Assembly (NCBI GenBank): GCA_964036665.1
Contig: OZ038532.1
Span: 8,618,001 to 8,682,000, forward strand
From: Gordius sp. MW1
Lineage: Eukaryota > Nematomorpha > Gordioida > Gordea > Gordiidae
Reading direction: 5' to 3'
DNA length: 64,000 nucleotides
The notes beneath the pieces were generated by a model. That model saw nothing but the letters and a program-made list of their open reading frames with translations, did no database searches and was not told the origin of the DNA. The position numbers were made by a program, and so were the translations under genes. Positions 1-11,750 of this stretch are shown here, one piece after another. How positions within the stretch are numbered: the first letter of the stretch is position 1; every line of letters begins with the position of its first letter.

Positions 1-481
1 GATTGATTATATTATACATTAATGCTGAGGATATAAATATGCAATATATATTCAAATTATTACATGCCCTAGGTAGGACCACTCAGAATTTATTCGCAAA
101 TTATTAAAATTTGAATTGTATGCTCCGTTTCTTAGGTATGTAGATTACACAATATCAAAGTATTCCAATTATATTTATTTACATTTATCCTAAATGTGAA
201 TAAAAATAAAAATGCACAACTAAATCTACTATTTTATGTTATCATGCTCAATAGTACAAATTTGAATCAGAGATCTGGCTAATAAAATTTCGTCTCGTCG
301 ATCCCAACTCAAATTTTTGAAGTTTCGTCTCATCTCAATTTTTTGAGAATTGATCGAGATTTCTGTGATTGTAAACGGGACGAGCAAAATTCAGAATATA
401 AATAAATTTATAAAAAGAAAAAGTTTGATGAAACCTAGTTTAGTTAAACGGATTATTTTAGGTTGCTTAAAAACTAATAGA
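1..481. other. AT-rich stretch without a recognised gene
   Basis: No coding region, RNA gene or repeat family recurring in the window was recognised here. The short open frame near 350-610 runs into C-rich repeat sequence and shows no protein family signature. Confidence 0.5.
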
Positions 482-633
482 CCCCCCCCCCAAATGACGA
501 AAAAAAAATTTTCAATACAAAAACCCATAGTAATTAAAAAAAATTATGTTTTGCCGCCCCCCTCTCTAATTGAACTTAAAAAAATTTCACCCCCCCCCCC
601 CCCTCTTTAATATAAAGCCTGGCTACGCCCATG
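482..633. mobile_element. Truncated family C inverted-repeat element (MITE relic)
   Basis: Two poly-C blocks separated by A-rich spacers end in CCTGGCTACGCCCATG at 618-633. This is the right terminal inverted repeat of family C, complete at 15170-15506 and elsewhere. The inner sequence is the reverse complement of part of the 15170-15506 copy, including a match to its TTTCTAAGGGTTTTTGTATTG segment. The left terminus is missing or too diverged to see. Confidence 0.65.
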
Positions 634-1398
634 TAAGAATTAAATTATGAGATTTGAAAAAATGATCCGGTTAAAAGTAATAATAATCAAAGCACGATTG
701 AGGAATTGGGATAGATTGAAATATGCCTTTTAACTTAGGTTATTATAACTTTTGATTCAAATAATCTATTAATATGAAAGTTTTTATAAATAATATTATT
801 TATTATTGAAAACTTATCATTGTCCTATCAAACTTCTTTCGATCGAACTGTGTTATAATTTAGAATTAAGTGCAGCGATCTCTGGAAAGAGAATGTTGGT
901 ATACAGTTTAACGTGTACCAAAGATAAATTGAGTTCCTCTCTTACAAAATCCTCTCCCCACAATCCCGGCTCTCGTATTAATTCTTGAGCGGTAAAAAAA
1001 GCCCGTAGGACCCAGTAGGTTTTGCCTTAATTTATATAGCATAAAGGTTTAGATACTTTTGGCTCAAAATTATAAATTTTTAAATTAAAACTATGTTTTA
1101 AGGGGGATATATCCGATTTTTAACAAATTGAATAAAATTTTCTACCCCTTTCCACAAAAACATATAGGTTTGAAACAATCTATTTAAAATGTTGTCATTT
1201 TGATTTAAAATTCATAATTAATAAAAGACAGCTATAATTTTTATGTTTTGTTTTGTATTTTTCTCTAAAAATGTTTAATTGCCTTGAAGTGCTATAAATT
1301 TAAAAACAATGGATAATAGGAATTATTATTCAATGACCCTTTATTCAGAATTTTGGTTTTGAATTCATTTTATGAGGGTTTTTGAAAATTATTCCTAC
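634..1398. other. AT-rich intergenic stretch, nothing recognised
   Basis: No conserved coding frame, RNA gene or family-level repeat was seen between the family C relic and the target duplication of the gypsy element at 1399-1403. Confidence 0.5.
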
Positions 1399-1403
1399 CT
1401 ATG

Positions 1404-1897
1404 TGTGGTATTCGCGCCACCTGGCCTGTAAAATTCTTTTTCTTTCGTTTTATTTCTATTTCACTTTTATCCTATTTTACTTTTATATCTATTTTACTCG
1501 CCTCTATCTCCCTATGTATATTTAACTATCGACCGTCGCCATCTTTCTCTACACGTTTAATTACCGACGACATTGCTTTGTTCTGACGCATCGTGGGATA
1601 GACGATGCTGAGTGATGAAAACATCGACGAGCAAAGAACATCTGCGCACCCACGTTAGAAATCATTATTATTAAATCATTTAGAAATTATCATTATTGTA
1701 TCATTCATAAATTATCATTTTAACGTTTTTTCTGTTCTCCATAATTTAATATAATATTATTATCCGTAATCTGAACTCCGTAAGTAATTATTGTATTGTT
1801 CAATGTTCAGAAATATTATAATTCGAATATTATTGTTAATAAACGGAAGTAATATTAGTTATTAGTTAATTAACAGATATTATAATTAGATATAATA
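1404..1897 (+). repeat. 5' LTR of the gypsy element
   Basis: It pairs with 5024-5498 and shares long blocks, for example CTCGCCTCTATCTCCCTATG and GACGCATCGTGGGATAGACG. It holds an extra block of about 60 bases after AAAGAACATCTGCG that the 3' copy lacks. The left edge is set by the CTATG duplication at 1399-1403. Confidence 0.85.
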
Positions 1898-1984
1898 TAT
1901 TACATCTGCGACACCGCTCGAGGTACCTAGTGTCCCAGTGGTAGAGGCTGTGAATGCGGTTTTATGGGACTGGACTAATTAGGG

Positions 1985-3377
1985 GATAGTTACGCCCATC
2001 GAATATAGTGAGTGGGCGACACCTCTGGTTCCGGTAAAGAAGGTCGACGGGTCTCTACGGCTTTGCATTGATTTTAGGGTTTCCCTTAATCCATAGTTTG
2101 TGGAAATTAAGTACTCGATTCCGCGGGTGGAGGAAATTTTAGCGAACCTAAATAATGCATGTTTCTTTACAAAGCTGGATCTAAGTTTGGCGTATTTGCA
2201 AATAAAATTAAGTGCTCGTTCGGCGCGGTTGATGACGATAAATACTCTTCTAGGGTTGTTCCAGTTTAATCGCTTGCCGTTTGGGCTGAGTATTTCTGCG
2301 GCGGTGTTCCAGAAAACCGCCTCGGTTTTTCAGGGTTTGAACGGTGTATTCTTTTACCTGGATGATGTGCTGATTGTAGGCACTACAATGCAAGAGCATG
2401 ATTTGCCTTTTGAGTTAGTGTTAAAGCGCATCCAGGAAAGGGGATTACGGTTAACCATGAAAAAATGCATGATCGGGGTGACCGAAGTTACATTTTTAGG
2501 GCATGTTATTCCAGGTGGGAAGATTCGTCCTCTGGGGAGTAATATGGCTGCGACTATAAATATACGAGCCCCGATTAATAAAAAGGAGGTTTTAGCCTTC
2601 ATGGGGTCTGTTAACTATTATCGCAAATTTATACCACATTGCTCGGAGGTAGCGGCCCTTTTGCATAGATTAAATAAAGATAACGTGCGTTTTGTTTGGT
2701 CCGATAAGGAGCAATCAGCTTTCGAAAAGTTGAAAACTTTGTTGGGAAGCGACCCGGTTCTGGTGTGTTTTAATTGTGACATTCCTGTAGGGTTGGCGGT
2801 TGACGCATCAAATAGCGGTATAGGTGACATGCTCTTTCATGTTATTAAAGGAAGAGAGCGGCCGATACTATTTTTTTCGCGTAAATTGACTACGGCAGAG
2901 CTTAAGTATTTGGTTATAGAAAAAGAGGCTTTAGCTCTAGTGTTTGCGTTGAATAAATGTCGTGTATATCTTATTTGTCGTAAATTTAAAATCTTTACCG
3001 ACTATAAATCACTGGTTCCTCTTTTTTCGAATTGTAATGGTAGTTTATTGTTAAGCCCTAGGTTACAAAAATGGTTGTTGTTTTTAGGTAATTTTCACGT
3101 AACGTTGGAGTATAAAAAGGGCGCAACGAATTATGAACCAGACACATTATCGCGTTTAGGTGAGAGCGATGAAGCGGTACCTAAGAAGGAACTGGAGGGT
3201 GAAAATTATTTGATTAATGTCGTAACTAAAGCCTTTCCGTCAGTCAACCTAAAGGTGGATGTGGACAAGGACGACGAGTTGCATGGAGTTGTGGAATACT
3301 TGAACGGTCAGGCGGCAATCGAGGAAGTTGCTAAGTATTATCGTGGCGTGGTAAATGAACTCAATCTTGACAATTAA
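1985..3377 (+). pseudogene. Gypsy pol remnant: reverse transcriptase and RNase H
   Basis: The open stretch 2100-3377 encodes 425 residues with the reverse transcriptase order of Ty3/gypsy elements: KLDLSLAYLQI (template grip), FNRLPFGL, and the catalytic motif FYLDD near residue 87. RNase H follows, with AVDASNSGIG, FFSRKLT, the acidic FTDYKSL and a closing DTLSRL. Coding similarity continues upstream to about 1985 (EWATPLVPV, LRLCIDFR) but is cut by a TAG at 2094-2096. A TAA at 3375-3377 ends the frame, although integrase coding follows in the same frame. So the catalytic core is intact but the polyprotein is not. Codon use is more GC-rich than the surroundings, as expected for a transferred or once-active element. 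Confidence 0.88.
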
Positions 3378-4250
3378 GGGGTCCTGCGATGCGAGCGCAT
3401 AGTGATTCCACGGGCGTTGCGACTGCAAGTGTTGGAATTATTGCATGCTGGACATAGCGGCGCGGCTAAAATGAAAGCAATGGCGCGTAACTTGGTGGCC
3501 TAAAATGGGCAATGATATTTGCATGTATGGGCGTAAATGCACTGCCTGTTGTAAAAATGCGAATATGCCCAAGCATGATAAACAAGCTAGGTGGCCGCGG
3601 GCTCGAGACGTTTGAGACCGGGTACATCTCGACTTTTTTGATTTCGACTCGAAACAATACCTTTTATTGGTGGACGCGACGTCGAGTTGGGTTGAATTTC
3701 AAAGAGTCACGAAGCTGTCCACCAGGGTCGTTATCGATTTTTTTAAGTAATTTAATGGGCACTTACGGTATCCTAAGGTATATAGTGTCCGATAACGGTA
3801 CTGCCTTTACCAGCGCAGAGTCTAAGGCGTTTTGCGGTAAATGAAGTATACTGCATTTATTAACACCTCCATATCACCCCAGTTCTAACGGGTTGGCGGA
3901 GCGACATGTTGCGATCGTTAAAAAATGGTTGAAAAATGAATGTAGAGAAGGACGGCATTTGGATGTACAGGTTATTACATAATGAGTCCGCTCGCTTTCC
4001 GTGTCGGGCTCCTGTTGGTCAAGTATTTTTAAATAGGCTACCTCGCGTACCGATCGATGTGTAGGTGGACGCCGGGTTAACAACGCGAGTCCACTCCCAG
4101 CCAGTATGAGATTGGTAACCAGTTTGGGCTCGTGTGTATGGTGGAACTGAGAGGTGGTTGGAAGCTGTGGTGAAGTCCCACGTGGGCTCAAAAGCCTACG
4201 AGGTTGAGTTTACTGGCTCTAATAACCGCACGCAGGAGGAGCAGTTACGG
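3378..4250 (+). pseudogene. Gypsy integrase remnant, multiply frameshifted
   Basis: Right after the stop at 3375-3377 the same frame continues with LELLHAGHSGAAKMKAMAR, the histidine part of the integrase zinc-binding domain. Core-domain fragments follow in shifting frames: a DFFDFDSK-like start near 3630, a VDATSSWVEF-like strand near 3670-3700, a SDNGTAFTSAESKAF segment near 3788-3833, and YHPSSNGLAERHVAIVKKW near 3875-3935. Many stops and indels separate them, so no integrase could be made. A 105-residue frame on the opposite strand (3874-4191) is a shadow of this region. Confidence 0.75.
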
Positions 4251-5023
4251 TTACGATGTTAATAAAATATCTTTTGTTTGTGATAATAGAACTATTTATT
4301 ATTTTGCATTAGTTGGATATTATTGCATCATGGTGCCGATTTAAGGTGGTGGTGGAAGTTATTGATCCGCTTTACGCCCCAACTAACGACGTGTCGTTCG
4401 TGGTGGGCCAAGACAGTATCCCACATATCGTCAGCTTCCACGAGCGGAGTTATTCCCAGGGCGGTGCCCCGCAGCTCGGGAATAGAAGGTAAGGTGGTAG
4501 AGTGAGTCGAGGAGGGTACGCTGGGGGAAGCGGTCCTCGGCGGCAGGGATTCGGAGGAATCCCAGAGAAGTTCTTCCGACGGTGCGCCCGGTTCGAAGGG
4601 GCACAGAGATTGCCCCAGCGGCGGGGCGCGGAAGGCGACACAGGGTCAGCCGAAGGTGGTGTCGTAGTTGCCAACGTCGGCATCGAAGGCCAGTGTGTGG
4701 GGTTACATCTGCGACACCGCTGGAGATACCTAGTGTCCCAGTGGTAGAGGCTGTGAACGCCGGTTTGGAGGACTGGCGATGCACCTCGATCCAGCCGAGG
4801 TTGTTAACACAGACGCTGTATGGCGCCGATGGCGTCAGTAATGTTGCAAGATTACGACCAGGCGGTGAAAGAGGCCGCGCGAGGGAGTGAGACGGAAATA
4901 GTGGGTAGCAAATTGGGACCCAACGACGACTATCGGGGAGGCCGTTCCCGTACATTCTACGGCCCGCTACCTTAATTCACTCCCCGCTCCCGTCCTCTTT
5001 GGGGTCTTTCTTATAGGGGACGG
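4251..5023 (+). other. GC-rich 3' internal region of the gypsy element with a duplicated block
   Basis: From about 4430 to 4930 the base composition is markedly GC-rich compared with the host sequence. Several overlapping open frames occur on both strands, a GC effect rather than evidence for genes. A block of about 60 bases at 4705-4765 (TACATCTGCGACACCGCT, then GTGTCCCAGTGGTAGAGGCT) recurs at 1902-1962, just inside the 5' LTR. That suggests the 5' deletion, or a template switch, joined the LTR to this sequence. I recognise no protein here; it may be a relic of an extra open reading frame or of displaced gag. Confidence 0.55.
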
Positions 5024-5498
5024 TGTGGTATTCGCGCCACCTGGCGTGTAACCTACTTTTACTTTCGTTATATTTATATTTCACTTTTATTCCTATTTTA
5101 CTTTTATGTCTATTTTACTCGCCTCTATCTCCCTATGTATATTTATCTATCGACCGTCGCCATCTTCCTCTACACGTTTAATTACCGACGGCATTGCTTT
5201 GTTCTGACGCATCGTGGGATAGACGATGCTGAGTGATTAAAACAACGACGAGAAAAGAATTCAGAAATTATCATTTTTACGTTTTTTCTGTTCTCCAAAA
5301 TAATTTAATATTTTCATCCGTAATCTGAACTCCGTAAGTAATTATTGTATTGTTTAATATTCAGAAATATTACAATACGAAAATTATTTGTTAATAAACG
5401 GAAGTAATAGTAGTTAATATTTGCGGAAGTGATATTGGAAATAATAAAGTATTGGAAATTGCTTGGTTAATTAACAGATATTATAATTAGATATAATA
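5024..5498 (+). repeat. 3' LTR of the gypsy element
   Basis: Partner of 1404-1897, with the same start and end sequences. It lacks a block of about 60 bases present in the 5' copy and has its own extra segment (TTTGCGGAAGTGATATTGG and following). The right edge is set by CTATG at 5499-5503. Confidence 0.85.
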
Positions 5499-5633
5499 CT
5501 ATGCAACTGTTTCATGGTATTTAAGTATTTTGTTGGTAATTTTATATATATTTAAAATAGAGTATAAAAAAGACAAATTTACATAAGCGATGGGTTTGCC
5601 ATAAGCTAGTGATGCGTAATATCCGAGTAGCAA

Positions 5634-5705
5634 GATATCGCCTTTATTATAAAACAAATGGAAAGTTAGCCCATAAATTGCATAGCAATTAATAAAGGCG
5701 ATATC
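5634..5705. repeat. Perfect 16-bp inverted repeat enclosing a family A terminal motif
   Basis: GATATCGCCTTTATTA at 5634-5649 is exactly reverse-complementary to 5690-5705. The 40-base interval contains GCCCATAAATTGCATAGCA, the conserved 5'-terminal sequence of family A in inverted orientation. The arms also start and end in the palindrome GATATC. It lies 29 bases from a family A terminus at 5734. Confidence 0.7.
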
Positions 5706-5733
5706 TTATTATCTACTTCACCCTTTCCCACTA

Positions 5734-8522
5734 TTAATTGCTATGCAATTTATGGGATCGTTTTTTGGTGTCCGTCGTCCGTCGTCCGTCGTCCGTTACC
5801 CTATCTATTTGCATTGGGTATATTAGGTTATCGCTTTTTTAAATTAATGGATGAGAAAGAGGTGCCCCACCCCTCATCTCTATCTCCCTCGCTGTGTTAT
5901 TTTTTAAATTAATGCATAAGAGGTGCCCCACCCCTCATCTCTATCTCCCTCGGTGTGTTATATATAAGATTTGTTAAATTATCTATTATATAATAAACAT
6001 AGATAAAAGTTGTGCTATGCAATTTAACTAGTTATATAATAAACATAAATAAAAGTTGTTTACTTTTAATTGCTATGCAATTTAACTAGTTTTGGTTATA
6101 TAATAAATATAGATAAAAGTTGTTTACTTTTAATGCTATGCAATTTAACTAGTTATAAATAAACATAAATAAAAGTTGTTTACTTTTTAATTGCTATGCA
6201 ATTTAACTAGTTTTGGGGTTGGAATCCCGGAGTTTTTTTTGACTCTTATGATTGTTCTTGTTACTATCATTGATAATAAGAACTTTTGGCCGTCCGCTGG
6301 CTGCTGACCAATGAAAAAAATGACCATTGGCCAAAATGTGAATCGAAATTATTTTTTTCGTTTTTTTTGACTACTATAATTGTTCCTGTTTCTACCATTG
6401 CTATTATGACTTTTTGGCCGTCCGCTGGCTGCTGACCAATGTTATATAATAAACATAAATAAAAGTTGTTTACTTTTAATTGCTATGCAATTTAACTAGT
6501 TTTTGGGTTAGAATCCCGGAGTTTTTTTTGACTTTTATGATTGTTCTTGTTACTATCATTGATAATAAGACTTTTTGGCCGTCCGTTGGCTGCTGACCAA
6601 TGAAAAAAATGACCATTGGCCAAAATGTGAATCCGAGTTTATTTTTTCGTTTTTTTTGACTATTATGATTGTTCCTGTTACTACCATTGCTATTATGACT
6701 TTTTGGCCGTCCGCTGGCTCCTGACCGATGGAAAAAATGACCATTGGCCAAAATGTGAATCGAAATTATTTTTTTCGTTTTTTTTTGACTATTATGATTG
6801 TTCCTGTTCCTACCATTGCTATTATGACTTTTTGGCCGTCAGCAGGCTGCTGACCAATGGAATAAAATGACCATTGGCCAAAATGTGATTCGAAAACTTT
6901 TATTTCGTTTTTTTTGACTATTATGAATTTATATCCACTTTTATTTCCTGGCTGCTGACCAATGGAAAAAAATGACCATTGGCCAAAATGTGATTCGAAA
7001 ATTTTTTTTTCGTTTTTCTTACTCTTGTGAATTTATATCCACTTTTACCGTGTGCTGGCTGCTGACCAATGGAAAAAAATGACCATTGGCCAAAATGTGA
7101 ATCCGAGTTTATTTTTTCGTTTTTTTTGACTATTATGATTGTTCCTGTTACTACCATTGCTATTATGACTTTTTGGCCGTCCGCTGGCTCCTGACCGATG
7201 GAAAAAATGACCATTGGCCAAAATGTGATTCGAAATTTTTTTTTTTCGTTTTTTTTGACTTATGAATTTATATACACTTTTACCGTGTCCTGGCTGCTTA
7301 CCAATGAAAAAAATGACCATTGGCCAAATTTTATGTATAACCTAAAAATTTATTATAGATGGTCTAACAGACAGCCAACTATGTAATATATATTTTTAAC
7401 CTTATAAATGCATATATATTTTTTTATTGGGTTAATATATTTCATTTAATTAGATTGTGATTTCATAGAAAACCTAAAAAGTAATATTTAAAAAAATAAT
7501 ATAGGTATTAGATTCTAATTTACGATAAAATATATCGATAGAAACTAACACAAAATTCGAAACCTCCTTCAAAGGTATAAGCATAGCCCGTTATTTCTAA
7601 TTAAATTGAATCTACTATTAAACTCAGACACGAGTTGTACTTTATTAGATGGCGCGCGTAAGTTTATATAATTAGTAAAATTTTTCTACGTGTCATAGAT
7701 ATTACACCGCACGTGTGGCAGGGAAATGTCCGATATTTTTAAAATGAAAAGGTATTTTAGGAATCTGAAAAGGTTATTTTACCCCCGGCCGCCCTGGGCA
7801 CCTACGGGTAAAGTTTCGAGCGAATCGGGCTGGTAGTTTAAGAATTTAGCCCTTTTTTAAAACTAAAAAAAAACTTTTTTTTAATTTTTTTTTACATTAA
7901 ATTAATATTTTGTTTTTGTTAATACCATTGATAATATGACTTTTTGACCGTCCGCTGGCTACTGACCGACGAAATATATTGATTTTCTAAACATAAAACA
8001 CAACTTTATTATTTCATCATCTATATAAATAACATAATAACTTCTACTATTTTAAAGCCAGCATGGTATAGTGGTTATAGCGCCGGCTTGTGAACTGGAG
8101 GTGTGGGGTTCAAGTCAGGGAGGGGACAAATTTTTTTTTTAATTTTTTTAAATTAAATTAATATTTGTTCATGTTAATACCAATGATAATATGAATTTTT
8201 GACCGTCCGCTGGCTACTGACCAATAAAAAAATGACCATTGGCCAAATAAATCGAAATTTTTTTTCGTTTTTGAATTGGTTAACATTGATAATTACCCTA
8301 TGTCCTCCCCTACAAGGGCCTATAACTAATTATTTTGCATCTAATACCCCCTATAGGCATTCTCGCCCCTTCCCACCTTTCTCGCCCATAAATTGCATAG
8401 CAAATATGCTACGTTTATACGGAGTATAGAAGAGTTCCCCCTTCCCCTCTTCCCTTCCCCTCTTCCCTTCCCCTACTCCCCTTCCCTTCTCCCCCTTCCC
8501 ACGAGGGCCGAAGGCCCGAGTT
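5734..8522 (+). mobile_element. Family A Helentron-like element, composite copy
   Basis: The copy starts with TTAATTGCTATGCAATTTAT (5734) and a GTCC-rich microsatellite. Next come units containing AGGGAGATAGAGATGAGGGG (here in reverse), repeats of a 50-60-base unit with AAAGTTGTTTACTTTTAATT, and about eight units holding CCAATGG...CCATTGG hairpins (6290-7330). It ends at 8522 with the inverted subterminal repeat CCCATAAATTGCATAGC (8388-8404) and the end hairpin GGGCCGAAGGCCCGAGTT. Between 7340 and 7850 the sequence is not shared with other copies. The part from 7850 on resembles the short members at 34868-35460, so two elements may be fused. No target duplication is visible. Confidence 0.7.
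8057..8127 (+). other. Degenerate tRNA-like segment (His-type anticodon) in a short family A element
   Basis: An A-box match TGGTATAGTGG (8064-8074), a GTG in the expected anticodon position (8090-8092) and a B-box-like GGTTCAAGTC (8107-8116) are spaced as in a tRNA. The anticodon stem pairs partly (CCGG with CTGG), but the acceptor and T stems do not, so it is not a working tRNA. Related sequence occurs in reverse orientation near 37797-37860 and 38230-38290 in other short members, so this is a transposed tRNA-derived module. Confidence 0.6.
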
Positions 8523-9556
8523 ATTTAATTATCTCCTCGATTTTCCCACACTTCACCCATTAACTATCTCATTAGTTCCTTTAATTTTTATACGTTATGG
8601 TTAGATCATCCATCATATCAGTTTTGTACTTTAAAACAAGTTGAACCGTTTTGCCATTTCCAGTTATTCTCACTTTATAAACATAGGAGTGGAAGGTGCA
8701 TCTGCATTCTATTCCATTTAACCCACTGAATTTTCTGTAATTCTGGCAATTTTTTAATACACTAAAATAGCAATTAACTTGAATTGTACATATAATTATT
8801 TTAAGGCAAAATTAGCAAAAAAATAGGTCAAGTAAATATTTTGGGTCATAATATAGGATCTTACTATGTTATAGACGTCTAGCAATAAAAACAACCGCTA
8901 CATAACATACATAGGACTACCCCGACTAACATGAGTTCTTTCTAGCTCTGATGGAGATAGTCAGAAAAATCGGTTAAGTTTTGTGCTTTTATTTGACAAT
9001 TTTTAAAATAAATGGGCAGAAAATTATATTACGTAGGTAAATTTTATATTAAATAAATATCATGTAAAATAAGTTTAGTAAACGCTATATAAAAAATTTA
9101 CAATTTTATGATAATTTAAAACAAAATTTTTATTTATTGAACTAAATATGAAACGAGAAACCAGTTACAGGTATACTGCCACAATTTATTGTCTTTATAT
9201 ATGGAAATAGATGCATAAAACACACGCGATATATTTCCTAAGTATAATATGGCTTAAATTATTTAACGTGCTTCAACGACTTTTTATAAATGGTCTATGA
9301 AAATTCCATGATATAAATGAAATTGATTATTGTACTAAGGACTAAGCTAATACAATAAATTAAAGCCAATTACGCATAATTTGTATATGATTTGATATTC
9401 TCCGTTATCATTTTTAAAAGGTGACAAATATCCTAAAAGTCTTGCTTGACTGATAGCGGTGATGCATTTTGCGTTGTTGATTTACCGTTAAGTTCCAAGT
9501 CATATGATTTACATACAAAAATTAAGTTGCGAAGATATTTATATTTTTACTCTATC
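8523..9556. other. AT-rich stretch, nothing recognised
   Basis: No coding frame with family signatures, RNA gene or repeat shared with the rest of the window was found. Confidence 0.45.
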
Positions 9557-10238
9557 CCTCTCTTAGCGCCCGAGCCTGACTTTTCCATTTTTATTTTGCC
9601 CGAGCTCCCCGGCCCGAGCCCAAAAGACTTTTTTTTTGGCCCGACCCGAGCCCGACCCGATTTAAAAAAAAAACTTTAAAACAATTTTTTTTTGAAAATT
9701 ATGTTACCATCTAAATATAAAATGCATTCGATTGTTATTAATCGTAATTTACAACTAGGATAAATTTAAAATAAAAAAATTCCTTTTCACTCGTTACAAT
9801 TTATTTAGCTAATAATTTAAAACTAAAAACATAACTTTAAAAAATATATTTTATTTAACAGTTCCAAATAAAAAATGTCTAAAATATTTACTTAGCTTAT
9901 TTCTAAAATTATAACAACTACTGTTAAAATATTTAAATACTAGAATTTTGCAATTCAGGTCAGTTATATTATAATAGACAGGGGGAAAAGCTGAAGTTTA
10001 GAAGCTATATTATGTACGCTGTGCGAAGATAATTATTTAATAAAGAGTTAGGTTTATTTAAATCATATTTTATATCAGATTAGTTTGCTTTAGTTCAATT
10101 CGAACCGGGCATGGGCCTCGGATCGGGCCGCCTCATTAGGCCCGATCCGAGCCCCGATTATATAATAAAATTCTGCCCGAGCCCGGGCCGAAACCCGATC
10201 GAGTCGGGCCGGCCTTCGGGCGGCCCGTGCAGGGCTCT
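9557..10238. mobile_element. Non-autonomous hAT-like relic with GC-rich ends
   Basis: Two GC-rich ends (9560-9660 and 10105-10238, both built of GCCCGA and GGCCCG runs) enclose an AT-rich core. The right end closes with CGTGCAGGGCTCTA, that is TAGAGCCCTGCACG read inward. This resembles the TAGAGGTCTGCATG terminus of the hAT element at 42452-43580. The core shares AAATTATGTTACCAT with that element (near 9698 and 42993). The left terminus is eroded and no target duplication is clear. Confidence 0.5.
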
Positions 10239-10762
10239 AATAATAGTAATTTTATACATCATCCAATCCTACAATACAACAATTTTGCTGATAGGATATA
10301 GAAAAATCAAACATTTATGCCTATTTTATAGCGTCTTCAGAATTAACGCTTTTTAATAATATTGTAAATTATAATTTTAATCTCATTTTAAATTATATAT
10401 GAAAAAATTAAATATAATTCTGCGTCTTGCTTCTTTTGCCAATGCTGTTGTCACTATAACTTATTTACTAGAGATTTTGATCAGCTATTGACTTTTCCGT
10501 TGCTTCGTTGAATATTGCGGGAATATTTTTAGCATGATGAAATCTTTTCGATATAAGCTATTAAATGCAATATTTAGATAAATGTTGCACATATATAAAA
10601 GTGTTCTAGCATATAAAGGCACGTCCAAGTTATAAATAGAGGATAAGTTAATTTTTGTGGGGGTATATGTGGTATAATAACGTGAAATATTGAGAGTGGT
10701 AATAGAAAACAGATAAATTCGAGGGTTGAAATAAATATAAATTGAATATTTTTTCTCCTTTA

Positions 10763-10954
10763 CTACCTTAATTTATGAATTTTAAGTATAGTTGCAGGGC
10801 TGGGTCTATTAAGTTGTCTAATAAAATTTAAATCTTTACCAGGGACAACATTCTCGTTATCATTACTATGGTCAAACTGGATAGGCCAAACTTTATTAGA
10901 ATTAGGTAAATTTAGGTTTGGACCGCCAGATAACTCCAATTCATTAGTTTCCAT
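10763..10954 (-). CDS. Possible small open frame, 63 residues, unknown
   Basis: An ATG-initiated frame runs from 10954 to a stop at 10763. Its composition (NELELSGGPNLNLPN, VPGKDLNFIRQLNRP) looks more protein-like than most frames here, being rich in N, P and L without low-complexity runs. No signal peptide, membrane segment or family motif is visible, and no splice partner was found. It could be a small protein, an exon fragment or chance. Confidence 0.2.
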   Translation of the reverse strand: METNELELSGGPNLNLPNSNKVWPIQFDHSNDNENVVPGKDLNFIRQLNRPSPATILKIHKLR

Positions 10955-11750
10955 TGATTAATATTTTCAATATTAGTATTATACTTTTTCGATAAAGTCC
11001 TTATATCGTAAGTGCCTCGACGATACATTATTAATGCCTTGATAATTAATTGAATAATAAATTGGAAAAAAGTGAAAATATTTCTGTACATATTTGGTAA
11101 GCATATAATGCAGAAAACTTTTTCCCTTTATAAGACATACGCAAGGTTTGAGTGAAGGTTACGATGTTAAATGTATGCGAAGTGTAGTAGATATTAGATG
11201 AAATTTTAAATCTCAACAAATCGTAGTATTGCTGAGGATTTAACAACTTAGTTAAATTGCGGTTTGGCCATTGGATCTATGGTTACCTATTCATACAACT
11301 TAACCTTTTTTATTCGAGCATTCACAAATCACAACCCTCACTATTCATATATCTTAACCTTATTATTTCACCACGCATTATAATTGGAATACCTTACAAT
11401 TCACCGCTATTATTCAAATTAATAACCTCGCTACATGTGTATATAAACACGATGTTTTAACTAAAAGCATTCACTTGAATCACTTTTCTTTTGGGTTATA
11501 ATAAAGTAGAGATTTAATCTTCTATAGATCTCTCTAAATGTTAAATCATTATAAACGATGTTCATTCTAGGACATTGACAAACTCCATATTGCAGAATAT
11601 ACAAGACATAAAATAGCAGCTATTTTCGCCTTTTTTACAGAGCAAATTGACTTGTAAAGGAACGGCAAAATTATGTTATGGCTATCATTTGGTCAGCTAC
11701 TAAATGACCGGCGGAGAGGTAACTAAAATTAAGCAAAGTTTTTGATCGAG

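Larger units (their letters stand above)
1404..5498 (+). mobile_element. Ty3/gypsy LTR retrotransposon, internally deleted and degenerate
   Basis: Two direct terminal repeats (1404-1897 and 5024-5498) both start TGTGGTATTCGCGCC and end GATATAATA. They are flanked by the same 5-bp sequence CTATG (1399-1403 and 5499-5503), the target-site duplication expected of an LTR element. Between them lie reverse transcriptase and RNase H, then a broken integrase, the usual Ty3/gypsy order. No gag or protease can be placed: reverse transcriptase coding begins within about 100 bases of the 5' LTR, so the 5' internal region has been deleted. An ATAGGGGACGG tract just before the 3' LTR could be the polypurine tract. 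The LTRs have diverged by substitutions and by indels of tens of bases, so this is an old copy that cannot move alone. Confidence 0.9.

Noticed and set aside
350-610. 86-residue plus-strand frame.
   Set aside because: Its second half is proline from poly-C tracts of a family C relic.
4431-4955. 174-residue minus-strand frame and overlapping plus-strand frames in the GC-rich part of the gypsy element.
   Set aside because: Several overlapping frames on both strands are expected from GC-rich sequence with few stops; none shows a domain.
9446-9679. 77-residue plus-strand frame.
   Set aside because: It consists largely of the GCCCGA-rich end of a hAT-like relic.
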